A DNA stretch of 64,000 nucleotides, taken from assembly GCA_034359265.1 (NCBI GenBank), contig CP136895.1, positions 46,456,001 through 46,520,000 on the forward strand, read 5' to 3'. Below are positions 44,081 through 55,761 of this stretch, piece by piece. Made by a program: the position numbers and the translations under genes. Position 1 is the stretch's first letter. Each line of letters begins with the position of its first letter. A model generated the notes under the pieces. That model searched no databases and was not told where the DNA came from. It saw only the letters and a list, made by a program, of their open reading frames with translations. This DNA comes from Canna indica (lineage: Eukaryota > Streptophyta > Magnoliopsida > Zingiberales > Cannaceae).

Positions 44081-44278
44081 TTCAGGTTAGGTCTTGACTA
44101 CAACTAGGAATTGGGTACCGAACGAGGCATATGCTAGCATGTCTACGTACGGTATAGTTATGCTACGAGATCAGGCAACCACGACTGCACTCAGTGCACC
44201 ATGCGGTTAGTAACTTAAATTTTAATTGAATGAGTCGGTTTATATTAATGGTGAAATTATTATTTTTATGATAGTTTG

Positions 44279-45510
44279 ATGGAGGCCCGAAATGCTGCTC
44301 TGAGTGGTAGCGGTAGCAATTCCACCGAACATCGGGGTTGAGACCGAGGCCGAGGGCGTGGCTGAGATCGAGGCTAGGGCCGTGACAGAGAGCAGTCTGA
44401 GGTAGAGGGCCAAGATTCTGCAGTAGTGCAACTTCAGGCACAGGTATCTCAACTAACAGAAGCGCTCCGCAGGGAGCAGGAGTTGAGACAGCAGATACAG
44501 CAGCAACAATAACCGCCCCAGCCGGTACTTGCAGCCCTTGTGGTACCGGAGGTGGCTGATCAGGTGGCGCTGCAGGTCAGGGATCTAGGAGCACCTACAT
44601 ACGTAGACTTCATCAAGTTCAGGCTGCCAGTATTCACCGGTACAGACCGACAAGTGGAAGTCACCGAGTTTCTAGGGGACTATTACGAGCTGTGTTTAGA
44701 ACTGGGGTATTCGTCAGAGTCGGCGGCACGTATGGTCAATTTACAGCTAAGAGGACCTGCCAAATACTGGTTGCACACCTGGAGGGGCTGTAGGGCAGCA
44801 CACGCACCACCTCCCACTTGGAAAGAGTTTAGGGCAGCTGTAGAGGAGCAGTATTTGCCGATGAGTGTCCGCAATAAGCGGGCACGAGATTTTGAGTTGC
44901 TGCGCCAGATGGGAGGCATGACTGTAGTAGATTATGAAATGGAGTTCACCCGGCTCTCTAGGTACCACCCAACTCTAGTGGCTACTAAGACCGCCAGGGT
45001 GAAGAGATTCGTGGAGGGTCTGATACCTCAGATATGCAGGCTTATCCATTACATCGAGGACTCCACATTTCCTCGAGTAGTGGATGAGGCCCTCCGAAAG
45101 GAAGCACTGGTGCCGTTCGAGAGGAAAGATGGGCCGCCCAAGAAAAAGCTTCGGTCCCAAGGGTCAAGAGGTCGGCCGTTGCATTCGGATGGGAACTGTG
45201 ACCATCGTAGATCGCCAGCAGAGTCATGGGCACAGTAGTAGCCGGGGCCGCGGAGGCTCAGGGTCAAGGGCGGCGAGACAAGCAGAGACAAGGGGCATTG
45301 CTCAGAAGTCAGATATGCCATAGTGTGGTCGTTGTAATCGAAAACACTGGGCAGCTTGCTATGGCCGCACAGATGCGTGCTTCAGATGTGGGCAGGTGGG
45401 ACACTTTAGGAAGGATTGCCTGGACAGAGGTCGCTAGAGAACTGAGCAGTCAAGAGGAAAAGCGCCGATGTTAGTGGGGTCAGTGGCACAGAAGGGTCAG
45501 ATGTAGAGCA
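44279..45510 (+). pseudogene. gypsy gag with CCHC knuckle
   Basis: The start ATG at 44279 gives MEARNAALSGSGSNSTEHRG and then stops in an Arg/Gly-rich stretch (44339 onward) and a Gln-rich coiled coil. The main capsid block from about 44540 to 45238 holds VTEFLGDYYELCLELGYS, QLRGPAKYWLHTW, FRAAVEEQYLP and FELLRQMGGMTVVDYEMEF, the Retrotrans_gag family. The knuckle CFRCGQVGHFRKDC (about 45379-45420) is in another frame. Gag forms the particle. Confidence 0.88.
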
Positions 45511-45560
45511 GAGGGCCGCAAGCTAGTCACTCTGAGAAACCGTTTGCCCGAGTTTCTGCC

Positions 45561-46064
45561 ATGAACCGTGATGGGGCAGCGGCATCTAGAGCAGTGGTAA
45601 CAGGTACTATTTTAGTACGTTCATCTGCTGCTTATGTTTTGTTTGATTCGGGTGCCACGCACTCGTTTGTATCTGCCAAATTTGCTGCCAAATTACCTAT
45701 GACACCTTCTTTACTAGACAGGTCGTTTCTAGTATCAACGCCTACGGGCGATGCAATCATAGCCAAGTCAATTTTTCAAGGCTGTGAAGTGCTCATCTGC
45801 GGCCATGCGTTGAGGGCAGATTTGACACTCCTGCCCATGCTTGAACTCGATATCATCCTCGACATGGATTGGCTGGTGGAGCACTTTACATTGCTGGATT
45901 GTAGGGCTAAGATAGTCATGTTCAACAAGCCTGATTTGCCGCAGTTCACCTTCCAAAGAGAAGGAAGAAGCGAGCCGATTGGGGTCATCTCAACCCTTAA
46001 GGCTCGTAAATTGCTTCAGGGGGGTTGCCAGTCCTTCCTAGCCTTCGTATCTATGGCAGAGTAA
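45561..46064 (+). pseudogene. gypsy protease
   Basis: The 167-codon open frame has the catalytic VLFDSGATHSFVSAKFA block (DSG intact) and LLPMLELDIILDMDWL, the second conserved protease segment. This domain alone shows no lesion, but it ends at a stop (46062-46064) before RT, whereas these elements normally encode one Gag-Pol polyprotein. Confidence 0.88.
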
Positions 46065-46103
46065 AAGAGAGATGCAGCCGGGGATATCGGTGGTACTCAA
46101 GTA

Positions 46104-47440
46104 GTGTGTGAGTTCCCCGATGTATTTCCCGAGGAGTTGTCGGGATTACCGCCCAGGAGAGAGGTGGATTTCTGCATTGATTTACAGCTCAGAGTGAAGC
46201 CGATCTCCATCCCACCCTATAGGATGGCACCGGTCGAACTCAAGGAGCTAAAAGTGCAACTGCAAGAGATGCTGGACCTGAGATTCATCCGGCCGAGTGT
46301 GTCACCATGGGGTGCTCCGGTGATCTTCGTGAAGATGAAGGATGGGTCGATGCGCATGTGCATCGACTATATGCAGTTGAATAAAGTGACAATCAAGAAT
46401 CGTTACCCACTACTAAAAATAGACGATTTATTTGACCAATTACAGGGAGCGCGATGGTTTTCGAAGATAGACTTAAGGTCCGGATACCATCAGCTGAGAA
46501 TCCGGGACTGTGATGTGCCTAAGACTGCATTCAGGACTCGCTATGGTCACTACGAATTCCTGGTGATGTCTTTTGGTCTAACCAATGCACCTGCTGCTTT
46601 CATGGACCTGATGAATAGGGTATTTAAGGAGTACCTGGACAGTTTTGTGATCATGTTCATCGACGATATCTTGGTATACTCCAAGAATGAGGAGGAGGAA
46701 CACTCCGAGCACTTGAGGATGTTCCTGGAAACCCTCAGAGAGCACCGGTTGTTCGCTAAATTCTTCAACTGTGAATTCTAGTTGGAAAGTGTGGGGTTCC
46801 TGGGCCATGTGGTGTCCAAGGAAGGGATAAGGATAGACCCTGCAAAGGTGGAGGCGGTGCAGAACTGGAGGCGGCCAACCAACGTGACTAAGATCCGCAG
46901 TTTTCTTGGATTGGCCTGGTACTACCGAAAGTTCGTAGAGAACTTCTCCAGGATTGCAGCCCCTCTGACTCAGTTGACTCAGAAAAAGGTCAGATTTGTT
47001 TGGGACGACAAGTGTGAGGTGAGCTTTCGGAAGCTCAAGGAATGCTTGACGTCGGCACCCGTGTAGGTCGTACCTTCCGGCTCAGGAGAGTTTGTGGTCT
47101 ACTGTGATGCCTCTCGGATTAGCCTAGGCTGCATTATGATGCAGTTTGGCAGAGTCATAGCCTATGCATCTCGCCAGCTGAAGGTGCATGAAAAGAACTA
47201 CCCGACGCATGATCTAGAGCTGGCAGCGGTGGTTTTTGTACTAAAGCTCTGGCGTCATTACCTGTACGGAGAGACTTGTGAGATTTATACAGATCACAAG
47301 AGTCTCCAATACTTGCTTACCCAAAAGGAGTTGAATCTCAGGCAGAGGAGATGGCTGGAGCTCCTAAAGGATTATGACTACACCATTATGTATCATCCGG
47401 GGAAAGCTAATGTGGTAGCATATGCTTTAAGCAGAAAATC
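46104..47440 (+). pseudogene. gypsy reverse transcriptase and RNase H
   Basis: [93 protein letters not shown], and catalytic [11 protein letters not shown] stop at 46779-46781 interrupts before [20 protein letters not shown]. Another at 47064-47066 precedes RNase H ([36 protein letters not shown]). The RNase H end reads VVAYALSR, where the family has VVADALSR, so a catalytic Asp is Tyr. Confidence 0.9.
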
Positions 47441-47500
47441 CATGGGCAGTTTGGCTCATTTGGAAATCAAGCGGAGGCCTCTAGCTCGAGAGCTGGCGCT

Positions 47501-48183
47501 GTGCCTAGATGGGGGTACAACCCTGACTGTGTTAGCTTCAGGTACCTTGGTGCACACCTACGGGTACAATCCACATTGGTGGACATGTTGCGTGCCGCAC
47601 AGGGAGATGACACCTTTTGTGCGCTGACAAAGGACTTAGTGCAGAGAGGCGATGCAGAGAATGAATTCAGGTTGGACTCAAAGGGTGTGCTGAGGTTCAA
47701 AGACTGAATCATGGTGCTGGATATGACAGAGGTGCACTGGCAAGTCCTGGAGTTGGGCCATCGTTCCACTTATACGATGCATCCGGGAGCCACCAAAATG
47801 TACCGAGATTTAAGGCAGCATTACTGGTGGAAGGGCATGAAAAGAGAGGTAGCGAGGTTTATATCCAAATGTTTGGTGTGCCAACAGATGAAGGCCGAAC
47901 ACCTGAAGCCCGCGGGGCTGCTGCAGAACCTCGAGGTGCCCGAGTGGAAGTGGGAGAAAATCACCATGGACCTGGTGATCGGGTTGCCTAAGTCGAAAGG
48001 CGACATGACTCCATTTGGGTGGTAGTGGATTGGTTAACCAAGACCACACACTTCATACCAAAAAGAACGACCTTTTCTGTGGAGCAGTACGTTTCAGCAC
48101 GGCTTTCCACCCGCAGACAGATGGATAGTCTGAGAGAACCATCCAAACCTTGGAGGACATGCTGAGGGTGTGTGTCCTGGATA
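47501..48183 (+). pseudogene. gypsy integrase, deleted and cut off
   Basis: The zinc region ([19 protein letters not shown], then CLVCQQMKAEH) and first catalytic Asp (ITMDLVIGLPKSK) are present. Frame changes occur near 47620-47710 and at about 48005. About 130 bases including the second catalytic Asp are missing at 48090, by comparison with copy 1 (3107-3236). The sequence ends at 'ctggata', where the minus-strand gypsy LTR is inserted. Confidence 0.85.
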
Positions 48184-49874
48184 TGGCGACGACAAGACCT
48201 ATCACAGGTGCCTCCTACTGTGTCTTAGGGGTTTCCTGATTGGGAAGCGTCTCAACACTCCAATACCCGACCCCAACTCTTAGACCCGTGAGGTTTTATT
48301 TCATGCATAACTTTATTTTCTGGTTCATAACAGATTATGCTAACCCCTTGCTCAATTTTAATTATGCAATTAAAATTTAGATCACAAAAATTAGGGTTTT
48401 ATTTTAGAGTTTTGTTTTACCTTACTGTTATGCCCGAATCTGATTTCCAGAGTGTGACCTATGTTTTCAAACTATATTTGCTGGTCAAAACGATAGGTTA
48501 TACGACTATATTCAGTAAACTATATACACCACAACAAGTATTTCAAAAAAAACACAGATTCATCATCTCAGCACGAAATTCCAGCAACATTGAATTTTCA
48601 GCATATCTTGAAAATAAATCCAAAAATTCACAGAAATAAACTCCCAAAATTTCCATCACATCAGATTCATAATCATTACAATAAATCTTATAAAAACCAT
48701 ATTTAATAGGCAAGAACAACAAGCATCACAACCCCTCTTTAACCAAGAACCAACCTTTATACTCAAGAATTTAAATCAAGAACCCCTATGCCTTCAAGAT
48801 CAAACTCATCTTTGAAACACATGATATATTTTCAAGATATCACAGATTTAATATCAAGCAGACATTTAAATTATAAGCATCAAGATTGATGAACAAAGTG
48901 AATCATAGAAGGCAAGAAAAATCTACACCCTTCACTTAGGCAATTCCTCGAACACTTGGAGGGCACCCCTTTTCTCCACCTTGGCCAAGCACCCCTAGGA
49001 TCATCCTAGGGTTGCCAAGCCCCATTAGGGGAGGGTTTAGGGCCTCCTCAAGCACGGCACACAAAAAGAGAATTCGAGAGACCGTGAGAAAACAAACCAA
49101 GAACATCTTTGCCATCAAGAATAGCTTCAAGAAATTGAAGAAACCCGAGGAGGGGTAAAACCACTCACCTAAATAGGAAGGAAATTTAGAGGAGAAATAC
49201 CGATCGATGGCCTTCGAATCCGGCTGCAAGAGATGGCGGATCGCCTCAAGGAAGGGGGAAGAGGGGGGCGGCAGCTCCACTTCAAGCCACCGGCTAGAAG
49301 AGAGAGAAGGGAGAGAGAGAGGGCATCTGACTCAGGCGGCGGCTCCCTGCTCGTCTCCAAAGGAAAGGGAAGAAGAAGAGGAAGGAGAGGGAAGGCTCGG
49401 CTCGGCTTCAGGCGGCTGGGCTTGGTGGCTCCAAGAGGGAAAGGGGAGGGGTGGCTGGCGACTGCGGCTGTCGTCTTGGCTCCTCCCTTCAAGAATTCTG
49501 TGCAGCTCCAATGGGGAGCCGCACACCAAAAAGTGGGTGGGGGGTTTATAACCTCCTCCTTAAACCTAAATCCACTCACCCTCTTAGCAACCCGCATCCG
49601 CCTCGAGCCAAATCCAAACCCGTTAACCCGACTGAGCTTAATTAATCCAATCTAAACCCATAAATAAATATAAGCAACAAACACATGCACATCCACACGC
49701 AACATAATTATATCCATTAGCTCTATAATTATAAATCATAATTCAACTTACCCGAGTTTGCAAGTTGACACCGGACCATGAGTCGACACTGCTCGACCTC
49801 GGACTAGTCCGCTAGGCTGACAAGCACAACAACAAGAAAAGATAATAATAATAAAAAAAATCTAGGATATTACA
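48184..49874 (-). repeat. 3' LTR of the minus-strand gypsy (about 1.69 kb)
   Basis: It starts TGTAATATCC and ends CA. A TATA-like TTATAAA lies near 49545-49551 (minus), with G-rich and C-rich sides that pair only if G-T pairs are allowed. The leader is GC-rich and pyrimidine-rich (49200-49500), giving long but meaningless open frames on both strands. Confidence 0.75.
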
Positions 49875-50000
49875 ATCCTCCATCCTTAAAGAAAATTCAT
49901 CCTCGAATTTCGGAAATAGAAGATTAAGGACTCACCAGATCATTAAACAATGAAGGATATCGCTCCCTCATATCCTGCTCCACCTCCCAGGTGGCCTCTT
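49875..50000 (-). pseudogene. C-terminal end of gypsy pol (post-chromodomain segment)
   Basis: The minus-strand reading EATWEVEQDMRERYPSLFNDL with a stop is the conserved tail seen in Tekay/CRM-type chromoviruses after the chromodomain. Only about 25 codons are in the window, because the CACTA insertion removes continuity. Confidence 0.78.
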
Positions 50001-50019
50001 CACTACTAGAATAATGGTT

Positions 50020-50410
50020 TTCAACAACGGTCGCCCAAGCCATTGTAATCACTAACGGCTTACCAACGGCCGCTACGGACGTTGTAGATATATCACATCT
50101 AAAACGGCCTACGTATGATCGCTCATGAAATTGCTAACAAGTACATGCCACGAACACAGTGCGCAAATGAAATAATTCATCAGCAACGGCTTACGTACGA
50201 CCGCGTTGGCCGTTACTAATGATATTATCACATTAGCAATGACTTACTTACAGTTCTTGTATTCATTGCTTTTTAGTCGATGGGGTGCTCGCGGTGCGAA
50301 AATGAAATACTTATCAGCAATGGCGTTGCAATGGATTAGTGAGCCATTGGTGATGTGTTGTATTTATTAGCAATGGCTTTGGAACGGCTAAGTGAGACAT
50401 TGTTGGTGAG
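50020..50410 (+). repeat. 5' sub-terminal repeat field of CACTA 2
   Basis: Many short copies of 'caacggc', 'aatggc' and 'gccattg' appear in both orientations. The motif differs from that of the other CACTA at 8468, so the two are separate families. Confidence 0.6.
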
Positions 50411-51344
50411 TTTATTTAACTCATGATCGCGCCTGACCTCTTTCTTCCCTTCTTCTTCTTCCTCTGTCGACGCCGCCGACGCTTGCCACCGTCTTCGTCG
50501 CGCCTGACACTACCGACACCTGCCGCTATCTTCGTCCGTCTTCCATTTCCAGGTATTAGCTCGATCCCTTCTTCTCTTCTCCTTTACTAGGGCCGGCCGC
50601 CGGACGATGAACCAATGTCTAGTGTCAAATGTCAGACACTAGATAACGACGCTAGAACACTATTTTAGATTAATTTGTCATGTTTTTGGTTAATTTTTCA
50701 TATTTAGATTAATCTAGGTTAAATGTTTAATATTTAATGTTTAGATTTATTTTCATGTTTAGATTAATGTATTTTAATGTTAATTAGATTTAGATTATAT
50801 CTGTTAATTAATTTTAGTTTAGATTAATTTTAATATTAATATTTAGATTTAGATAAATTAGAATCGTCCACTTTGGACTCGTGTCGGAATCGTCCACCGT
50901 GGACTCGAACCGGCATCGAAAAATTTAGAAAATAATCATCCATTCGATGAGTTGATACGTTTTACGTATGCATCGACGAGTCGAATATGATTTAGCAAAA
51001 CCTTAGATCCGTTCGGGGGTTGTATGTTCGTGTAAAATAAGTAGATGATCTTTTATACGACATACAACCCTTGAATTGTCCCTAATTGGACAATTTGGGA
51101 ACATAATTATTTGTATTGCACTTAGTTTTTTCTTTTAACCGTTAACTCATTCTAAATTTTGGCAGCATGTCTCTTGTTCTCCGATACGCGCCCAGATGAT
51201 ATGCGTATTCAGAGAACTGTAGGGAGATGGTGCCGAAATTTAGAATGAAGTTAGTGGTTAAAAGAAATACTTAGTGCAATATGAATAACATGAATTCCGA
51301 ATGGAATAGGACCATCTCACCTATAAAGACATTGACTGAAGATA
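50411..51344. other. Leader region of CACTA 2
   Basis: A GC-rich stretch (50440-50620, 'gccgccgacgcttgccacc') is followed by AT-rich DNA (50640-50860) and unclassified sequence. It probably holds the promoter and leader of the transposase gene. No gene supported. Confidence 0.45.
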
Positions 51345-54300
51345 TTGTCATTGATTGACAGAATCATGTCGGGCGATCGGAGTTGGATGTACCGATGTTT
51401 TGATCGTGGAGCTTTAATGAATGAGTTTCTCTTAGACGTAACTTACTTCCTAAATTTTGCCTATTCGAATTGGAAATTCGTTAGCGTCAGTGATAAAATC
51501 CGATGTCCGTGCCGCATTTGCATGAATGCACGATTTCTGAATCGAGAAACTATCACTCTGCATCTGTATAGCAAATGATTTACACCAAGATATTTTATAT
51601 GGACTTGTCACGGGGAGTCACGTGAAGTCGGGACGTCGAGCAATCCTGTCGTTCAGACACATGGTGAATCTTCCTCTACTGGTGTTCCTTTATCCGGTTC
51701 ATCTAATCCGTATAGAACTATGATACTTGATAGTCTTAGGGGTCAATTCCAATTGAATGATAATGTCCATCAGCCAGCTACTAAGACGTCAGTGCCACCA
51801 GATACAACATGTGTTTATGTTACAGAATTGCCATCAAAAGGACAACCTACGGTAGAGATTGAATTGCTGAATAAAGAAGCCGCAGAATTTTATGAGATGT
51901 TAAAAGCTACCGATGAACCTTTGTATGGGAATTGTTCTAAATACACTAGGTTTTCGACAATGACGCAACTCCTGAGCATCAAGGCCGATTGTAATATTAG
52001 CGGGATTGCGTTTGATCGAATTGCGGGATTGATTAATGGAATGTTGCCTACTTATAACAAGTTTGAGCCAACTTTTTATAAGACTAATAAGTTGAGGAGA
52101 AAATTAGGGCTTGGGTATGAAAAAATACACGCGTGCCAAAATAACTGCATTTTATATTATAAAGAAAATACGCAGTTGGATAAATACCCTGTATGTGAAC
52201 ATCCTCGTTATAAGGAGAAGAAATCCGTCCGACAGAAAAATATCCCATTTTAGGTGGTTCGGTATTTTCCACTAACACCGAGGCTTCAAAGATTATTCAT
52301 GTCGGAAAAGATGACCCCCTACATGAGTTGGCATGCAAGAAGTCGTGACGATACAGTAATGACTCATCCATCTGATGGTGAAGCATGGAAACATTTGGAT
52401 AGATGCTATACTTCATTTGCTAGGGATACTAGAAATATTAGATTGAGATTATGCACGGATGGTTTTAATCTATTTGGTCATTCTGCAACTTCTTATTCAG
52501 TTTGGCCAGTGCTGCTAACGGTTTATAATTTGCCGCCATCAATATATATGAAAGATGAATTTATTTATCTTTTGATGATTATTCTGTGTCCTAAGGGTCC
52601 ACGAAAAGAAATTGACGTGTTTCTCAGACCCTTAATAGATCAATTGAAAATATTGTCGACTGAGGGAGCTGTCACTTATGATTGTCATCAGAAGCAAAAC
52701 TTTAATTTAAAGGCCGTGGTCTTATGGACAATCAATGATTTCTCGGTCTACGGCATGTTATCCGGTTGGATCACTCACGGCCGACTCTCTTGTCCGTATT
52801 GTATGGAACACTCTGAATCATTCAGTCTTCCAAACGGATGGAAAATCTCATTCTTTGACTGTCATCGTCGATTCCTACCAGCTAACCATCAGTATCGAAG
52901 GAATCATAATAAATTTACTAAGGGCATAGTCGAAAGGGATGAGCCACCACCAATGATGTCCGGTGAACAAATATTAGTACGTATTTCAGCACTTCTAGAG
53001 ATAGTGTTTTGTCGAAATGAAAGAGTGTCGGGCTTTGGTCAAACACATAACTGGGTGAAAAAAGTATCTTTTGGGAATTGCCGTATTGGAGTTCATTACT
53101 GATTCGGCATAATTTAGACGTCATGCATATTGAGAAAAATGTGTTTGATAATATTTTTAACACTTTGATAGATGTTCCCGAGAAAACTAAAGATAATGTC
53201 AAGGCCCGACATTATCTGAAAATACTTTGTAAGAGGCCGGAGTTAGAGTTACAAGAGGTCAACGGACGATATCTGAAGCCGAAGGCCCCGTATGTGTTAA
53301 ATAAACAATATATGAAAGATGTTTGTCAATGGATCAAAGAACTCAAATTACCCGATGGATATGCCTCAAACTTATCTCGATGTGTGAAGGTCGATGATTG
53401 CAAAATATCAGGGATGAAGAGCCATGATTGTCATGTATTCATGCAGAGATTGCTTCCGATCGCATTCTGAGATCTTCTACTTGATAATATTTGGGGTTCG
53501 TTGATTGTATTAATTATGCTTTTTAGAAATATTTGTGCGAATGTCCTTCGAGTCGAAGATATGTCAGCACTTGAAAGTAATATTGTTGAAATTGTATGCA
53601 AGCTTGAGCAGTTTTTTCCTCCTGCCTTTTTTGACTCGATGGAGCATCTATCGATACACTTGGCATACAAGGCATGAGTTGGTGGCCCCGTTCAATATTG
53701 GTGGATGTACTTATTTGAAAGATACATGAATCATCTGAAGAAAAAAGTAAAGAATACCGCAGCTATTGAAGGATCAATATCTGAATCGTATATCATCCAA
53801 GAAATTTCAACAGTTTGCTCATTTTACTTTGAATCGACAGTGCAGACAAGATTTGATCATCTTGCACGTAATGACGATGGGAGAGTTCGACATTCAGATG
53901 AACGTTTAAATATATTTAGTCAGTCTAGTCGTGCTTTTGGTTCTCGTCCGTCTTGACACTTAAGCGTCGAAGAGTATCATTTGGCACAATTGTATGTATT
54001 ACTCAATTGCCCAGAGATTGAACAATTCAATGAAATATTTGACAATGATATGGTGCAAAAATACTCTATTCACAACGATGAAGAATTGGAGAGAATACGA
54101 AATCATGATTTCCCTACTTAGATTCGGGCTTAGAACAAATATCACAGAGCTGAAATAGATGAAAGAATATTTGAGTTTGTTAGTGGACCGTTGCGACTAG
54201 TGTCGTGTTATAGTGGATATTTTGTTAATGGGTATAAATTTCACACAGTTGAATATGCATTTACAAAGAAGACGATGAATGTCGGGGTTTGCGTGAAAGG

Positions 54301-54871
54301 GACAACGTATGTTGAATGTGATATGAGTTTTTATGGACTGGTGGAAGAAGTGATAGAATTGCACTACTTCGGCTTGAAATCAGTTATCTTATTTAGATGT
54401 CATTGGTTCGATACAATAGAAAGGGGCATAAAAGTTCATCCAAATTACAAACTTGTTGAGGTTAATTACAAATCGAAATTGGCAGCAATTGAGCCTTTTA
54501 TATTGGCATCACAAGCCGAACAAGTATATTGCGCGAAGTATCCAGCTCGAAATAAAGATAGAGCAGATTGGCGTGTAGTCTGTAAGACTAAAGGTAGTGG
54601 AAGAATTGATCCGATAGAGGGAGAAAATGAGCCGATACCTGATATGACAGATGATTTATATCAAGAAGATGATCCTCTTGATGTAGACCGTATTATTCCA
54701 ATGCTCGAGGATGCAGACCCAATGTTTGTTCAATTAGAAGTTGAATATGTTGATGGTGATGATCATGAAGTTGAGGAAGCTGGAGATGAAGAAGATGAAG
54801 AAGATGAAGAAGAGGAAGAAAATGAAGAAGAGAAAGAATTCGAAGACTATTACTCAGATGATAAGGAATAA
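51345..54871 (+). pseudogene. CACTA TNPD/TNP2-type transposase, broken
   Basis: Domains in order: transposase-associated (RSWMYRCFDRGALMNEF, then CPCRICMN, 51360-51640) and Transposase_21 (LCTDGFNLFG, VYNLPPSIYMKDEFIYLLMI, CPKGPRKEIDVFLRPLID, LSCPYCMEHSESF, HNLDVMHIEKNVFDNIF; 52400-53180). DUF4218 (KSHDCHVFMQRLLPIAF, then FPPAFFDSMEHLSIHLAYKA; 53410-53830) and DUF4216 (LKSVILFRCHWFD; 54370-54560) follow, with an acidic Glu/Asp-rich tail. Breaks: TGA at 51576-51578 where Gly is expected, TAG at 52251-52253, a frame change near 53085, TGA at 53468-53470, and others to 54121. The intact protein would cut and join the CACTA ends. Confidence 0.9.
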
Positions 54872-55306
54872 TTGTAAAGTATATCTTCTATTAAATATAT
54901 GTCTACTATATATATAATCTAATTATATGCTTATTCGAGAGATATATCGGGTCGTGGTTATCGTCGGACAAGAGTGTTGCCTTAAGGGTCTCTCTTAAGC
55001 CTCGATCTTTATTTTGATGATAACAAACATGTATTTAATCCAAAGTGTGAAGTTTTGAGTTCAGGTTGAGGTTGCGATACGCATGCCAAATCCGTTCAAA
55101 CGGGACGACGGAAAAGATTGTCAAAGAAATGAAACAAGAAATCGTTGAAGAAGGCTTAGGACTAAGACAAGTAGAATTAATGTAATATGTCTCTAGGATA
55201 GTTTATCCCAAGCCAAAATTGTAAGGTTATCCAAGTTGAAACTTGGTAACGAAACCCATAGAAAAGGCATGTAAAAAGACATGGAAGAAATCATCCTCAG
55301 CCTGGG

Positions 55307-55715
55307 TTCGGTCGATCGGTCGGTCGACCGAATAAGGCAATAGTATAGCATAGAAGCCCATTCGGCCGACCGGCTGGTCGAACGTGGATCGCAAAAAATT
55401 GGCAGAAGCCATTCGGTCAACCAGTTGGTCGACCGAATGTGGCGAAGGCCAAACATGTTGGGCTACATTGGTCAACCGGTTGGTCGACCGAGAGAGGCCA
55501 AAAATTGGCAGAAATGTAGCGGTCGACCAATCGGTCGACCGACCTAACGATAGCCTCAATCGCACGACTCGCTGCAGCCATTCGGTCGATTCAACCAAAT
55601 GTTGGAAGAATTGTAGGCGGTCGACCTGTCAGTTGACCGACCTCTCTCAACTGCCAGCGGTCGCACTAGCGGTCGATCCATCGGTCGACCGACCGATCGA
55701 TCGGCCCTGCGACTG
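55307..55715. repeat. Palindrome array in the SIRE LTR U3
   Basis: Blocks of the 'cggtcgaccg' kind start near 55307, 55361, 55412, 55467, 55519, 55581, 55618 and 55669, roughly every 50-60 bases. Spacers often contain 'aaaattggcagaa'. The 3' LTR carries the same array from 63690. Some copies have CA or TG in place of CG, consistent with decay at methylated CG. Confidence 0.85.
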
Positions 55716-55740
55716 AACGGCTTCAACGATTGATTTTTCA

Positions 55741-55753
55741 CCCGTTGAACGGG
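55741..55753 (+). promoter_or_regulatory. CCCGTT/AACGGG inverted repeat upstream of the TATA
   Basis: The arms CCCGTT (55741-55746) and AACGGG (55748-55753) surround one base. They lie nine bases before the left arm of the TATA inverted repeat. The same CCGTT/AACGG theme occurs in the other SIRE-type LTRs. Confidence 0.55.
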
Positions 55754-55761
55754 CTGTTTGA

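Larger units (their letters stand above)
42104..48183 (+). mobile_element. Tekay-like Ty3/gypsy element, copy 2 (interrupted at 48184)
   Basis: 5' LTR 42104-44064, PBS 44068-44080, gag, protease, RT, RNase H and part of integrase are colinear with copy 1. The coding sequence is better preserved than in copy 1, yet stops and frame changes are present. Integrase lost about 130 bases between 'gagcagtacg' (48090) and 'tttcagcacgg'. It then stops mid-domain at 48184, where an opposite-strand gypsy LTR begins. The remainder is expected beyond the window. Confidence 0.92.
48184..50000 (-). mobile_element. Minus-strand gypsy element, 3' end (LTR plus end of pol)
   Basis: Minus strand: the end of a gypsy polyprotein (ATWEVEQDMRERYPSLF and a stop at 49926-49924), a ~50-base linker typical of chromovirus 3' ends, then an LTR from 49874 (TGTAATATCC) down to 48184 (ending GTCGCCA). 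It is inserted in the integrase of gypsy copy 2 and is itself cut at 50000 by a CACTA element. The rest should lie beyond the window. Confidence 0.82.
50001..54974 (+). mobile_element. CACTA (En/Spm) element with transposase remnants, interrupted at 54975
   Basis: It starts CACTACTAGAATAATGG at 50001, directly inside gypsy coding sequence. Sub-terminal repeats of 'aacggc' and 'ccattg' kind fill 50020-50410. The transposase-like gene (51345-54871) follows in the sense orientation. The 3' end is not seen because a SIRE copia LTR begins at 54975. The 3-bp left flank is ctt, and the right one is outside the window. Confidence 0.85.

Noticed and set aside
49169..49655. Long overlapping frames on both strands, GC-rich
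   Set aside because: They lie in the GC-rich leader of the minus-strand gypsy LTR. Composition explains the openness and no domain is visible.
54770..54871. Acidic Glu/Asp repeat as a separate gene
   Set aside because: It is the C-terminal tail of the CACTA transposase-like frame after DUF4216.
55227..55598. Open frames rich in VDRS/GRPTD-type repeats within the palindrome arrays (also 24060-24398, 61355-61687, 63682-63924)
   Set aside because: The palindromic CG-rich sequence lacks stop codons on both strands, so the frames are a by-product of composition.
55307..55715. Regularly spaced palindromic repeats resembling a CRISPR array
   Set aside because: The blocks are imperfect, the spacing varies, the 'spacers' are themselves related, no cas genes exist, and the same array recurs inside several plant LTRs upstream of a TATA box.
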